Below the pieces are notes generated by a model. The model did not search any database and was not told the origin of the DNA. It was given only the letters and a program-made list of their open reading frames with translations. The translations under genes and the position numbers were made by a program. Below, piece after piece: positions 17,121 to 27,124 of a stretch of DNA of 64,000 nt (its first letter is position 1; every line of letters begins with the position of its first letter). The stretch is from Sedimentisphaerales bacterium (GTDB lineage: Bacteria > Planctomycetota > Phycisphaerae > Sedimentisphaerales > Anaerohalosphaeraceae): NCBI GenBank assembly GCA_028282905.1, contig JANQGW010000149.1:54886-118885 (forward strand). The letters are read 5' to 3'.

Positions 17121-19166
17121 TTAACCCAAGGATTTTTCTTCGGGTTGGAGTTGTTCGGGTTCGTTTTTGGCGGCGGCGGTGATGGCTTTCCAGAAGCACC
17201 AGCCCAAGCCGAGGACGATGAGGACGAAGACGACACCGAGGATAATATAAGACGTGCCGCTGAGCGTATCGGCGTGTTCGAGAGGTTTAGTTTGTTTGTC
17301 GGCGACCTTTTTCGATAGATTGATCAGAATTATCAGCACACACAGACTGATATCCGCAATCGCCAGAATACCACCGGCGCGGGCGAAGCCGCTGGGCCGC
17401 ATTGAATCGTTATCAAACCGCTCCAGCATCACATGGCACATGACCAGTGTCGCCACGGCCAGTGCTATCGAACTGTACAACAATACCGCCTGTTCACTGG
17501 TCATTGCGGCAATAAATAGTCCCAGGGCAACCGCCGCTATCACACAGCCAAAAATGCCGCTTGAGCGAGCTGTGCTGCTTTCGGGACGCAGCAGTTTAGC
17601 TGATTGCTTTTCGGTCTTATGGTGCGGACTGCGGAACAGGCTCATCATCACCGCCAGGAGACAGGCGACGACCATAATCCCCATACCGACACAATCACTG
17701 ATACGGCAGGTGCCGTCGGCGTTTCGTAAAAATTCGCCGGCCTTGAACTGGGCGATATTGTCGTACAAACTCCAGAAAAACAGCGTGCCCAGCACCACGG
17801 GTATCACAATGCGAATCGCCGCGTTCCACCAGCGGCCGAGGTGCCAGTCACTGCGTTCGTTGGCGTGGTCGCGCAGCACATCCAGCCGGCTGAACCAACC
17901 GAGGACGACACATTCCAGCAGGCCAATAAACGCGATGCCCCAAGTGCCGTTAACAAAGCCATCGACCGTTCCCAGAAAGCTGAGACCATCAATGGTAACG
18001 TACATCAGACCGGTGCCAATGCCGACAATACTCATGACCGGCAGGACAATGCTTCGCCGCCAGCCGGTTTTATCGACAATGCCGGCCAAAACCGATTCGG
18101 TAATCGAAAAGGCCGAGTCAATCCCGAGCGTGACCAGCATAAAGAAGAAAATCAAAGACCACCACGCCGCACCGGGCAATTGTGCCAGAGCGTATGGAAA
18201 CGCCACAAACGCCAATCCCGGACCGCCGTTAATGACTTCATTGACCGGGACGGGTTGTCCGGCCTGTGCGGTGATATGAGCCATGCCGCCAATGGTCGCG
18301 AAAATCGCAATACCGCCGATAAAACTGGTGGCAAAGTCGGCAATGCCAATAATCGCGGCGTTGTTGTTGATATCACTTTTGCGATGCAGAAAACTGGCAT
18401 AGGTCAGCATGACGCCAAACGCCAGCGACAGCGAGAAAAAGACCTGTCCGAAGGCAAAACGCCACGTCGTCGGCTTGGCAAGCTGCGTCCAGTCCGGGTC
18501 GAGATAAAACGCCAGCCCCTTCATGCAGCCTTCCAGTGTCAGACCGCGGACGGCGAGAATCAGCAGCATAATCCACGGCAGAGGAACCGTCAGCCAGACG
18601 ATTTTTCCGACGAGATTGACCCCGCGGAAAATGCAGAAATACATCGCCACCCATGCCAGAATGAGCATTAGCAATATTTCACCGCGGAACGGGCCGATGT
18701 AGCCGCCGCCGGTCAGGTAATCCTTGAAAAAGTAGTTTGAGGCGTTTTCGACACCTTCGATGCCTTCGCCGGCCCACGGCAGAGGATTGCCGCTGAAGAT
18801 CGACACCAGGCTATCACCCATATAGCTGAAACAATAAGCCAGAATCGTCGGGTAATAGGTAATGATGACAAAGCCGAGAATCACGCCCCACCAGCCGACA
18901 AATTCGAGTCGCTTATTGACGCGGCGAAATGCATCCGGCGCCGCCCGCTGGGTAAAATGGCCCAGGCTGAATTCCAGAATCAGCATCGGGATGCCGATAC
19001 AGAACATCGCAACGATATAGGGGATCAGGAACGCTCCGCCGCCATAGCTGTAGAGTTTATAGGGAAAGCCCCACAGGTTTCCTAAACCAACGGCCGAACC
19101 GACCGCCGCTAATACAAATCCGCCGCGCGAGCCCCATGTTTCCCGTTGTTCTTCAAGTAGTTCCAT
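17121..19166 (-). CDS. Sodium-dependent NSS/SNF-family transporter with extended C-terminus
   Basis: 681 residues; bacterial NSS (LeuT-like) symporters are usually 440-520. Sodium-coupled uptake of an amino acid or similar solute across the inner membrane. The core is typical: RGGFVLAAVGSAVGLGNLWGFPY in the first helix with the unwound sodium site, GIPMLILEFSLG, then about 12 helices to residue 470. From about 490 to 681 there is an extra segment with three to four more membrane helices separated by polar loops, ending in a Glu/Pro-rich tail. It follows the amidohydrolase gene (67-base gap filled by a repeat), so the two may be co-transcribed. Confidence 0.92.
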   Translation of the reverse strand: MELLEEQRETWGSRGGFVLAAVGSAVGLGNLWGFPYKLYSYGGGAFLIPYIVAMFCIGIPMLILEFSLGHFTQRAAPDAFRRVNKRLEFVGWWGVILGFVIITYYPTILAYCFSYMGDSLVSIFSGNPLPWAGEGIEGVENASNYFFKDYLTGGGYIGPFRGEILLMLILAWVAMYFCIFRGVNLVGKIVWLTVPLPWIMLLILAVRGLTLEGCMKGLAFYLDPDWTQLAKPTTWRFAFGQVFFSLSLAFGVMLTYASFLHRKSDINNNAAIIGIADFATSFIGGIAIFATIGGMAHITAQAGQPVPVNEVINGGPGLAFVAFPYALAQLPGAAWWSLIFFFMLVTLGIDSAFSITESVLAGIVDKTGWRRSIVLPVMSIVGIGTGLMYVTIDGLSFLGTVDGFVNGTWGIAFIGLLECVVLGWFSRLDVLRDHANERSDWHLGRWWNAAIRIVIPVVLGTLFFWSLYDNIAQFKAGEFLRNADGTCRISDCVGMGIMVVACLLAVMMSLFRSPHHKTEKQSAKLLRPESSTARSSGIFGCVIAAVALGLFIAAMTSEQAVLLYSSIALAVATLVMCHVMLERFDNDSMRPSGFARAGGILAIADISLCVLIILINLSKKVADKQTKPLEHADTLSGTSYIILGVVFVLIVLGLGWCFWKAITAAAKNEPEQLQPEEKSLG

Positions 19167-19186
19167 ATTTTAAAGAAACATCAAAA

Positions 19187-19233
19187 ATCAAATATTAAAC
19201 TGCAAAATTGAGGATTCGGCCATTGGCCGAAAC
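19187..19233. repeat. Dispersed repeat: A-rich leader plus GGATTCGGCC hairpin
   Basis: A-rich part ATCAAATATTAAACTGCAAAATTG then the palindrome TCGGCCATTGGCCGA (19216-19230). It abuts the stop codon of the amidohydrolase gene. It aligns along its length with 62667-62713 and shares architecture with 54967-55016. Confidence 0.7.
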
Positions 19234-20013
19234 TTATTTTTTCAGTCCCAAAAGGGTCAGGCTGTCGCGTTCGACGACGCTTCGCAGTTTTTCGCGCGGT
19301 ACCTGCGGCAGATGAGTATCGGCCAGCAGCTTGTTAAAACCCAGCAGCGTTTCAATGCACACGCCCGGCTCGGCATAGGGGAAACCGCTGCCAAACAGCA
19401 GCTTATCCATCACGCCCGCCTCGTATGCATTCATGACCAGATTATAAACCTGCCAAACACGCTGTGGGTGAATCGTTAAATCCGCATAAACATTGGCGTG
19501 CTTGACCAGCAGGCTGTTGGTCTGTTCCAGGAACGGCGCGCCCATGCGGCCGACGATAATTTTCAGTGAGCTAAACGTGCGAGCCACCTCATCCAGCAGC
19601 CACGGACGGGCATAATCCAGCACCGCGGGCGGCGAATACGGCGGACAATTGTGGAAATAGACAATCAGCCCCAGCTCTTCGGCGGCCTCATAGAGCCGCA
19701 GCGCCCGGCTGTGGGTCGGGTGAAACTGATCTTCGGCGCAGTACAGCACGACGCCGCACAAACCCTGATCCAATGTCAAGGCCTTGACAGCCTTGCGGGT
19801 CACCGGGTCAACCGCGGGATTGGTTATGGCGAATCCGTACGCCCTGGCATTGCCGCGGACGTAGTCCACTAACTGGCGATTGGCCTCGTCACGGCTGCCA
19901 GCCAAGCCGGCCTGAACAAAGCAGGCATCGACTTTCTCACAAGCCGCGGCGTGTTCTTCAGCCAGCAGACCCCGTTCGGGGCACTGCAAATGTGTATGGC
20001 AATCAACGATCAT
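19234..20013 (-). CDS. Amidohydrolase-2 fold protein, metal site partly lost
   Basis: 259 residues, a TIM-barrel of the amidohydrolase-related family (ACMSD/uronate-type). The N-terminal metal motif D4-C-H6-T-H8 and H121 (VYFHNC) are present. Two other usual ligands are replaced: the His of the GHxG motif is R156 (IIVGRMGAP) and the Asp of FGSDFP is G210 (LLFGSGFPY). It may be inactive as a hydrolase or use a different chemistry. Its neighbour is the NSS transporter, which suggests a role with an imported metabolite (inference). Confidence 0.87.
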   Translation of the reverse strand: MIVDCHTHLQCPERGLLAEEHAAACEKVDACFVQAGLAGSRDEANRQLVDYVRGNARAYGFAITNPAVDPVTRKAVKALTLDQGLCGVVLYCAEDQFHPTHSRALRLYEAAEELGLIVYFHNCPPYSPPAVLDYARPWLLDEVARTFSSLKIIVGRMGAPFLEQTNSLLVKHANVYADLTIHPQRVWQVYNLVMNAYEAGVMDKLLFGSGFPYAEPGVCIETLLGFNKLLADTHLPQVPREKLRSVVERDSLTLLGLKK

Positions 20014-20289
20014 GATTGATCCTTCTACTAATACCAGAAAATTCCTTTAATTCGGGCATATTGTACCCATTAGACATACGATAGTCCAGATAAAACCCAT
20101 GGCGGCTTTGTCCTATAATAACCGTCGGATAACTCCGATATATCGACCAAAAGGCGGCGGAATATTGATTTTTCGTGGATTTTCATACAAAAGTTGTCTG
20201 TTATGAACGCAATTTCGCAATCTGACAGAAACCTGTGAAGAAATACCCGCCGGTTTGACTTTCAGGACTAAAGCGGTACAATGCCTGTC

Positions 20290-23200
20290 ATGAAAACGAA
20301 AAATATCACTCTCAGCCTGTTGTTTTTAACCGTATCCGGGATTCTGGCGGCTCAAACCGGTCCCGCTAACCCTTCTGTACTCAACCCGAACCAATGGCGC
20401 GTCATAAACCGCGGCGACGTTGACTGGCAAGGCAAGTCTGTGTTTATTAAGGACTGCTTTTTGGCCGGAATTGAGGAACACAGCTCGAAATATGCGATGA
20501 GTTTTCGGGCAAAGGCGCCAAAAAGTGAAGATCAGGTGCAAATCTGGTCGGGTTTTGGCTTTCAGAACCGAAATCAGCGGTATTCGCTGGGGCTGCGCGG
20601 CGGAAACAGCAATGATCTGTACCTTTACCGACACCAAACCGGGGCTGGGGCAAAGATGCTGGCGATTGAATCGCTGGATTTTGAGCCGAAACCGGGCGAG
20701 TGGTTTGATATCAAGGTCATTTTCATCGAGGGGCATATCCAGGTCTTTGTGAATAATGAGGACACCGCGCGGATCGTGGTGACGGATAAGGATTATCTGC
20801 CCGGCGGCAGCGCCGTTCTCGGCGGCGGCTGGATTCCGACCGAATATTCCGACGTTGAAATCCGCCAGTTGACTGACAGAGAAGCAAAGCGATATCTCAA
20901 AAAGACCGAGAAATATTCGACTGCCGCTACGGCAAAAGAAAAAGAGGCACTTCGCAAAAAACAAAGAAATGCTTACGAACCGCTGGTTATTGAGCGCCTT
21001 AACGAAGACCGGACAGAAATTTCACTGGCGGGCGATTGGCTGTTCATGCCGGAATACGCGATGAAAGGCAGACAAAAGCCTTATGCGGAGGATTTTGATG
21101 ATCGCCGCTGGCATATCATGCTGGTGCCGGCGTTTTGGAATACGGCTCGCAACTGGCTGCACCTGCAGGACAGCAAATTTCCGCATCGCGGCAGTGGCAT
21201 TTCAGATAACTACCGTGAGAAAGAACAGGCCCGCTGCGATGCTTACACATTTGACTCGGACAAGACCGCCGCGGCATGGTATCGACATCGGATTAAACTG
21301 CCGAAAGACATCGCGGGCAAACGGTTTTTTCTGCATTTTGACGCGGTCTCCAAGGTAGCGGACATTTATGTCAACGGCAACTATGTCGGCGGGCATGTCG
21401 GGATGTTTGGTGAGTTTGGCTTGGATATAACCGGCCATGTCAAACCGGGCGAGAATGTCATCGCGGTCAATGTCAAGGTTCGTAAGTTCGAAAAAGTCGC
21501 ACAGGCCGACAAGAATGTCGCGCGGGCCGTTTCTGTAGACATCAATAATGACATGCTGAATTCGCTGCCGTGCGGAATGTTCCGCGGCGACGAAGGCGGT
21601 ATCTGGCAACCGGTCAAGCTGGTCATCACTGAGCCGGTTCATATCAGTGATATATTTGCAAACACGCGAACCGATGGGGCCGCGGTTGAGATTGAACTGG
21701 AAAACACAAACAGCAAAACTGCAATGGTTGAGATCAAGATTGCTATTGCCGATGCAACCAATGGTTCGATGCTATACACATCAACAACAAAACAGAAAGC
21801 AACGGTTGCCGGGGGAGAATCGACAAAAGTAACAGTAGATACCGGAAAATTGTCTCCGAAACTCTGGCGACCGAAAACACCGAACCTGTATCAACTAACC
21901 TGCTCAATCTTTCAAAATGGTAAACGCATCGATACAACAGAAACAACTATCGGTTTCCGCACGTTTAGTGTCAGCGGAAATCAGTTTCTGCTGAACGGCG
22001 TGCCCTACTATATCTGCGGGGCCAATCACCCGCCCTGCGGGATTGCGCCGAATGACACACAACTGGCCAACCGGTTTTTCCAGCTGATGCACGACGGCAA
22101 CCAGATGGTGACCCGCTCGCATGGCTGTCCGTTTACGGAAGCATGGATGGACGCGGCCGATAAACAAGGCGTCGGCGTCAGCTACGAAGGCTCGTGGCCG
22201 TGGATGATGATCAGCAATGTGCCGTCGCAGGAGCTGCTGGACATCTGGAAAGATGAGATGCTGTCGCTGGTTCGCAAGTATCGCAATCACCCGTCACTGC
22301 TGATCTGGACAATTAATAATGAGATGTATTTCCCGATGTTTCAGCATTCAGCCCCGCAGGAAGTAAGGCTTAAAAAACTTAAATTCCTGTCAGATACGAT
22401 TCAGGAAATCCGAAAATTGTCGCCGGGCATCCCGGTTTCGTGCGACTCGGGTTACAGCCGGGTTCAGGCCGACTATGAGCAGAATTTCAAACCGCACGGC
22501 ATCGACGACGGCGAAATTGACGACCGGCATGTATATTTCAACTGGTACAATCGCGACTTCTTTCAGGTCTTTTACGGCGAATGGGCTAAGCGTATTTACT
22601 GGTCGCCGGGAGCGAATCCGGGGCGGGCGTTTTTCAGCCAGGAAGCATCCACCGGCTATACCAACAACGACACCGGCCACTACAACCGAAAATACCTCTT
22701 TAATAATTATGTCCCGCAGGCATGGGTGGGCGACTGGGCCTATGAAGATCGCGATCCGGCGTATAGTCTGAACCGGCACGCGTTTATGACGAAGGAACTG
22801 GCCGAAACGATCCGCCGGACCAGCCCGGAAACTGCGGGCGTGCTGCTGTTCGCCAATGTCTGCTGGTTCCGCAATGTATTCGAGGCCAACCAGATCGAAC
22901 CGTACCCGGTCTATGACGCAGTCAGACTGGCGCATCAACCGGTACTGGTCAGCGCTGAGTTGTTCGGACGCAGTTTCTATGCCGGCGCGACGATTTCGCC
23001 GCGTGTGTGTATTGTCAATAACGGCCTGACCGGCAAGGAAATCCCGCCGGCAGCAGTTAAATGGCAAATTGTCGCCGACGGCAAAACGCTGGCGAAAGGC
23101 TCACAGCAGACACCGGCGGTACCGTTTTATGATCGCGCGTGGCTCAACTTAAACATCCCCCTGTCGAAGACACTGCCGGCGGCAAAAACGCCCTGCCAAT

Positions 23201-23940
23201 TGCAGCTCAGTCTGAAATCCGGCAATACAGCGCTGTCGGAAAATGAATACGATGTACTCCTTGCGGAAAAACGCTGGGTACAGCCGGAGGTAACCGCTGA
23301 TAAAACCATCGGCGTCTTTGACCTGACCGGCAAAACGTGCAGTGTGCTGGATTTTATGGGTGTTGATTATGTAACGCTGAAAGACTTGACGGAAATTCGC
23401 ACGCGAAAGCTGGATCTGCTGATCGCAGCGAATCTGGACGCGAACGGCGAAGTACCCTACAACTGGGAAGACGTTCGCAATGTGGCCAAGGACCGCGGGA
23501 TGAATGTGATTTTAGTTCATCCCGGCAAGCACATGCAGTGGCTGTTTTATGACAAGATCGCATCGATTTACGAACGTACCGGCCGGGTAGTCAATATGCA
23601 CCGGCCCGAACACCCGACCTTCGACGAGATCGACCCGATGGAGCTGGCGTGGTGGCATCAGCCGGACCGCAAGCGACCCCGCGCATGCAAACGCTCATAC
23701 CGCCTGAAAGAGTCCGGGCAGATGGAAAGTTTGTGTACCTATCTGCGTCCGCATACCGGACTGCCGGGCGACCGGGCGGAGACCTATTACGAAATGAGCG
23801 GAACGCCGCTGCTGAAAGTTCAGGAAGGCAGGGGAATCGTCATCGGTTCAGAAATGGAAACCAACCAAGGAATAAATGATCCCGTCGCCGCCCGACTGCT
23901 GCGAAATCTGATAGAGACGCTGACTGCAAATGATGATTAA
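20290..23940 (+). CDS. Secreted glycoside hydrolase family 2 protein with N-terminal DUF1080-like domain
   Basis: 1216 residues from the ATG at 20290; an ATG nine bases upstream is also possible. Signal peptide MKTKNITLSLLFLTVSGILAAQ. Residues about 30-200 form a DUF1080/LamG-like jelly roll (FSGFGFQNRNQRYSLGLRGG, EPKPGEWFDIKV). GH2 sugar-binding (about 235-450), immunoglobulin-like (about 450-560) and TIM-barrel (about 560-860) domains follow. The acid/base is E678 in LLIWTINNEMY and the likely nucleophile is E785 in FFSQEASTGY. A further beta domain and a tail ending in GSEMETNQG complete it. Expected to release beta-linked galactosyl, glucuronyl or mannosyl residues from complex glycans outside the cytoplasm. 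Confidence 0.92.
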   Translation: MKTKNITLSLLFLTVSGILAAQTGPANPSVLNPNQWRVINRGDVDWQGKSVFIKDCFLAGIEEHSSKYAMSFRAKAPKSEDQVQIWSGFGFQNRNQRYSLGLRGGNSNDLYLYRHQTGAGAKMLAIESLDFEPKPGEWFDIKVIFIEGHIQVFVNNEDTARIVVTDKDYLPGGSAVLGGGWIPTEYSDVEIRQLTDREAKRYLKKTEKYSTAATAKEKEALRKKQRNAYEPLVIERLNEDRTEISLAGDWLFMPEYAMKGRQKPYAEDFDDRRWHIMLVPAFWNTARNWLHLQDSKFPHRGSGISDNYREKEQARCDAYTFDSDKTAAAWYRHRIKLPKDIAGKRFFLHFDAVSKVADIYVNGNYVGGHVGMFGEFGLDITGHVKPGENVIAVNVKVRKFEKVAQADKNVARAVSVDINNDMLNSLPCGMFRGDEGGIWQPVKLVITEPVHISDIFANTRTDGAAVEIELENTNSKTAMVEIKIAIADATNGSMLYTSTTKQKATVAGGESTKVTVDTGKLSPKLWRPKTPNLYQLTCSIFQNGKRIDTTETTIGFRTFSVSGNQFLLNGVPYYICGANHPPCGIAPNDTQLANRFFQLMHDGNQMVTRSHGCPFTEAWMDAADKQGVGVSYEGSWPWMMISNVPSQELLDIWKDEMLSLVRKYRNHPSLLIWTINNEMYFPMFQHSAPQEVRLKKLKFLSDTIQEIRKLSPGIPVSCDSGYSRVQADYEQNFKPHGIDDGEIDDRHVYFNWYNRDFFQVFYGEWAKRIYWSPGANPGRAFFSQEASTGYTNNDTGHYNRKYLFNNYVPQAWVGDWAYEDRDPAYSLNRHAFMTKELAETIRRTSPETAGVLLFANVCWFRNVFEANQIEPYPVYDAVRLAHQPVLVSAELFGRSFYAGATISPRVCIVNNGLTGKEIPPAAVKWQIVADGKTLAKGSQQTPAVPFYDRAWLNLNIPLSKTLPAAKTPCQLQLSLKSGNTALSENEYDVLLAEKRWVQPEVTADKTIGVFDLTGKTCSVLDFMGVDYVTLKDLTEIRTRKLDLLIAANLDANGEVPYNWEDVRNVAKDRGMNVILVHPGKHMQWLFYDKIASIYERTGRVVNMHRPEHPTFDEIDPMELAWWHQPDRKRPRACKRSYRLKESGQMESLCTYLRPHTGLPGDRAETYYEMSGTPLLKVQEGRGIVIGSEMETNQGINDPVAARLLRNLIETLTANDD

Positions 23941-23999
23941 ATGAATTATATTAGCCGGGAGGGCTCAGGGAATTTCTTTTGGTTATTGGGAGAATCAAA

Positions 24000-24584
24000 A
24001 TGAATGCTGAAAAAGTAAAAAAATACGCAATTAACATCGCTTTGAATATCCCGCTTGTCTTGCTGATTTATTTTTTGTTTTTTCTTAAAATAACACCCGG
24101 TCATCCCGCACATGTTGGATTGATTGTGAGTGAAACTGACGCCAAGCTGAAAACACTGGAAAAGCATATCCGGGACGATGACCTTTTATTTGATGATAAC
24201 TATCAGCTTACCAGAGGCTCGATGGAAATTGACACTTATGGTGGCGCAAGAGTTTTGATAACCGCTCCGACTGATTTTGCTTTGAAACCAAACCCCGAAG
24301 CCTGGCCCGCCGAATTTCACCTCAAAAGTGGAAACATCCGGGTACATATTGAGAAGTACAGTGAATTCTTACTCACAACACCTTCGCTTCAGATTCGAGA
24401 TAATTCCATGCCATCCAAATATCTAGTTAGCACGAAACAGGAATCTTCGGAAACGATCATCGAAGTTCAAGAGGGAGAGATTGAAGTCACATCTCTTATT
24501 GACTCTCAAAAACAGCTGGTAAAAGCGGGACAAACCGTAGAATTTCGCCAAGGTAAGGGAACTGAAGAATCGCCCTCAGAATGA
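24000..24584 (+). CDS. Membrane-anchored FecR-like protein
   Basis: 194 residues from the ATG at 24000, which has GGGAGA upstream; an earlier in-frame start is less well supported. One N-terminal membrane helix (about 10-30, INIALNIPLVLLIYFLFFL), then an extracytoplasmic domain with the FecR-like beta pattern (GSMEIDTYGGARVLITAPTD, FHLKSGNIRVHI, TIIEVQEGEIEV, LVKAGQTVEF). FecR proteins usually control ECF sigma factors, but planctomycete FecR-like domains also occur without one and none is adjacent. It lies between the GH2 and SSS genes and may belong to a glycan-use set. Confidence 0.75.
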   Translation: MNAEKVKKYAINIALNIPLVLLIYFLFFLKITPGHPAHVGLIVSETDAKLKTLEKHIRDDDLLFDDNYQLTRGSMEIDTYGGARVLITAPTDFALKPNPEAWPAEFHLKSGNIRVHIEKYSEFLLTTPSLQIRDNSMPSKYLVSTKQESSETIIEVQEGEIEVTSLIDSQKQLVKAGQTVEFRQGKGTEESPSE

Positions 24585-24668
24585 GAAGATAAAACACTTC
24601 ACATGGCAATTGACACTCTTTCATAGTTCCAGTAGGATAACTGCCAATTAAAAGGATTGGATGTTTTA

Positions 24669-26960
24669 ATGAATATGCATGCGATTGACTGGGTAATTGT
24701 CGGCTGTTTTTTGTCGATTCTGACGATTGGGGCGCTTTCGACCCGACGTTTTTCCAAAAGTGTATCAGGTTTTTTAGCCGCGGAACGTTGCGGCGGCAAA
24801 TACCTGATCTGCGTGGCCAACAGCATCGCCGGGGTCGGGCTGATCACGGTGATGTATTTTTTCCAGATTCACTATGACAACGGTTTTACGGGGCAATGGT
24901 GGAATCTGATCGCCGGGCCGCTGGGGCTGATGGGGATTATCCTGATCGTTACCGGCTGGGTGGTCTTTCGCTTTCGCCAGACGCGAGCCCTGACACTGGC
25001 ACAGTTCTTTGAAATGCGGTACAGTCGTTCGTTCCGCGTCTTTACCGGCTTTGCGGCGTTTTTGTCGGGGATTCTCAATTTCGGCATCTTCCCGTCCATC
25101 GGGGCGCGATTTTTCATTCACTTTTGCGGGCTGCCTCAAACATTTACGGTGCCCGGCATAGACATCGCCATTTCCAGCTATGCGTTTATTATGGCGACAT
25201 TGTTGATTATCTCGGTGATTTTCACCTTTCTCGGCGGCCAAATCGCGATTATGCTGACCGACTTTCTGCAGGGAACGTTTTCGTATATCGCATTTCTGCT
25301 GGTGATCTTTTTTTTGTTCTGGACGTTCAGCAAAACGCAACTATCCGAAACGCTGCTGGCTGCCGAACCCGGCCATTCACTGGTCAACCCGTTTGATATC
25401 GGCAAAGAGGAAAACTTCAATCCCGGCTTCTACCTGATCGGGTTTGTGCTGAGTTTTTACGTCGTGCTGGCCTGGCAGGGAAACGCCGGCTACAACTGTG
25501 CGGCCAAAAGCGCGCATGAGGCCAAGATGGCAAACATGTTGTCCAACTGGCGGACGCTGGCGATTCTGCCGGTGCTGTATGTACTGACCCCGCTGACCGT
25601 GCATGTTTATCTGAAACATCCGGACTATGCAGCCAAAGCCGTCGAGGTTCACCAGGTGCTCAAGCAGCAGGCGGATGAAAAGCTACTGCGGCTGGCTGAA
25701 AACGATGCCGCCAGAGCCAACGATTACCGCCTGCTGACGCAGTTATCCGTGCAGCAGTCGCAGCAGCTACTGAAACTGACAGAAATCGAGAACAATGAAA
25801 CCGCCACCGAACACTTGAGCGAAATCGCCCCGCTGCAATCCAAAACGGTCGATGAATCGGTGAAACTGGCCCACTTGCTGAAAGACAACACCTCCGAAGT
25901 CAAGAGCCAGACGCGGCTGCCGCTGGTCATCGGGCGTGTATTGCCGAAGGGATTGATCGGGCTGTTTTGCGCGGCCCTGCTGGCGGCGTTTATCAGCACG
26001 CACAATACCTATCTGCATTCGTGGGGGGCGATTTTGATTCAGGATATTATTTTGCCGTTCCGTAAAACCCACTTGGAAACTCGTACACATCTGCGGCTGC
26101 TGCGATGCGCGATTGCGGGCGTGGCGGTCTATATCTTCTTTTTCAGCCTCTACTTTGAGCATTCGCAGCGGATCATCATGTACACAACCATCACCTGGTC
26201 GATCTTTGTCAGCGGTGCCGGCTCGGTGATTATCGGCGGGCTGTACTGGAAACGCGGCACGACCGCCGCGGCGTGGACGGCAATGATTGCGGGCATCACC
26301 CTTTCGATTCTCGGCGTCTTTGTCAGCCAGTCCAGTCCTTCGGCAGTCTTTGCGGCACAGGAGCAGCCGTTCTGGATATCTGTCACAAATATTCTGTCGA
26401 AAATCGGCTGCGATGACCTCTTCTGGAAAGTAGTGGTCGGGCTGTTCGAGTTGACGGCACAGGAACTGCTGTTCGGTACCTGTGGAATCTGTATCTTTCT
26501 GTATATCATCGTTTCGCTGCTTGGCAAAAAACATCATTTCAACATGGACAAGATGCTGCATCGCGGCAAATACAAAATCGAAGGTGATTCTTCTGCCGAT
26601 ATCCTCGAAGCCCAGACCATCTGGCAGAAATTCGGATTCTCCAAGGACTTTTCCAGGACCGACTATTTTATCGCGGGCATCACTATCGCCTGGCCGGTAT
26701 TCTGGAGCGTGGTCTTTATTGTGGGGTCGCTCTTCAGAAACAGAATCTCCGACACCAGCTGGTTTGAGTTCTGGTACGGCTGGCTGTGGTTTATGCTGGC
26801 TTTGGGCGTGGTGTTAACCATCTGGTTTACCGTCGGCGGCATTGGCAATATCATCGAATTTTTCCAGCGACTGCGCGAGCAGCACGCCGCATCAGCTGAT
26901 GACGGATTCGTCCGGCACGAAGAATACGAAACGGATGAGAAGCCGGAAAATAAATCGTAA
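24669..26960 (+). CDS. Sodium:solute symporter (SSS family) with central helical insert
   Basis: 763 residues from the ATG at 24669; an in-frame TTG at 24657 touches the AAAGGA site and is less likely. SSS permeases import sugars, amino acids or carboxylates with sodium. N-terminal pattern AIDWVIVGCFLSILTIGALST and SANSIAGVGL-like helix 2 are typical; about 13-14 membrane helices. Between helices, residues about 320-410 form an unusual soluble, Gln/Glu/Leu-rich helical insert (VEVHQVLKQQADEKLLRLAE...). The following genes are unrelated. Downstream of GH2 and FecR-like genes, it probably takes up a released sugar (inference). Confidence 0.9.
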   Translation: MNMHAIDWVIVGCFLSILTIGALSTRRFSKSVSGFLAAERCGGKYLICVANSIAGVGLITVMYFFQIHYDNGFTGQWWNLIAGPLGLMGIILIVTGWVVFRFRQTRALTLAQFFEMRYSRSFRVFTGFAAFLSGILNFGIFPSIGARFFIHFCGLPQTFTVPGIDIAISSYAFIMATLLIISVIFTFLGGQIAIMLTDFLQGTFSYIAFLLVIFFLFWTFSKTQLSETLLAAEPGHSLVNPFDIGKEENFNPGFYLIGFVLSFYVVLAWQGNAGYNCAAKSAHEAKMANMLSNWRTLAILPVLYVLTPLTVHVYLKHPDYAAKAVEVHQVLKQQADEKLLRLAENDAARANDYRLLTQLSVQQSQQLLKLTEIENNETATEHLSEIAPLQSKTVDESVKLAHLLKDNTSEVKSQTRLPLVIGRVLPKGLIGLFCAALLAAFISTHNTYLHSWGAILIQDIILPFRKTHLETRTHLRLLRCAIAGVAVYIFFFSLYFEHSQRIIMYTTITWSIFVSGAGSVIIGGLYWKRGTTAAAWTAMIAGITLSILGVFVSQSSPSAVFAAQEQPFWISVTNILSKIGCDDLFWKVVVGLFELTAQELLFGTCGICIFLYIIVSLLGKKHHFNMDKMLHRGKYKIEGDSSADILEAQTIWQKFGFSKDFSRTDYFIAGITIAWPVFWSVVFIVGSLFRNRISDTSWFEFWYGWLWFMLALGVVLTIWFTVGGIGNIIEFFQRLREQHAASADDGFVRHEEYETDEKPENKS

Positions 26961-26991
26961 TAATTGCTCTGTCGCAAGCCTTCGATTGTAC

Positions 26992-27020
26992 TTGACAAAG
27001 CCGGCGGCGGCTACTACCAT
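26992..27020 (+). promoter_or_regulatory. Possible sigma-70-type promoter of the zf-TFIIB gene
   Basis: TTGACA at 26992-26997, 17-base spacer, TACCAT at 27015-27020. The -35 box is perfect and the -10 box weak. It lies about 100 bases before the start codon at 27125. Confidence 0.45.
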
Positions 27021-27124
27021 GCTTCTTGAGGTGTTGGACAGCGGCATTGTGTAATATCGTGCGTTTGATACCTGACTGGCAAAATGGACGGCCGCGAGGC
27101 CATGTGTGTTCTGGAGGAACTGTT

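Noticed and set aside
17841..18671. 276-codon plus-strand frame inside the NSS transporter
   Set aside because: Antisense shadow of a conserved membrane protein; highly charged composition typical of such shadows.
22390..23067. 225-codon minus-strand frame inside the GH2 gene
   Set aside because: Overlaps the GH2 catalytic barrel with its NE and SQE motifs on the other strand.
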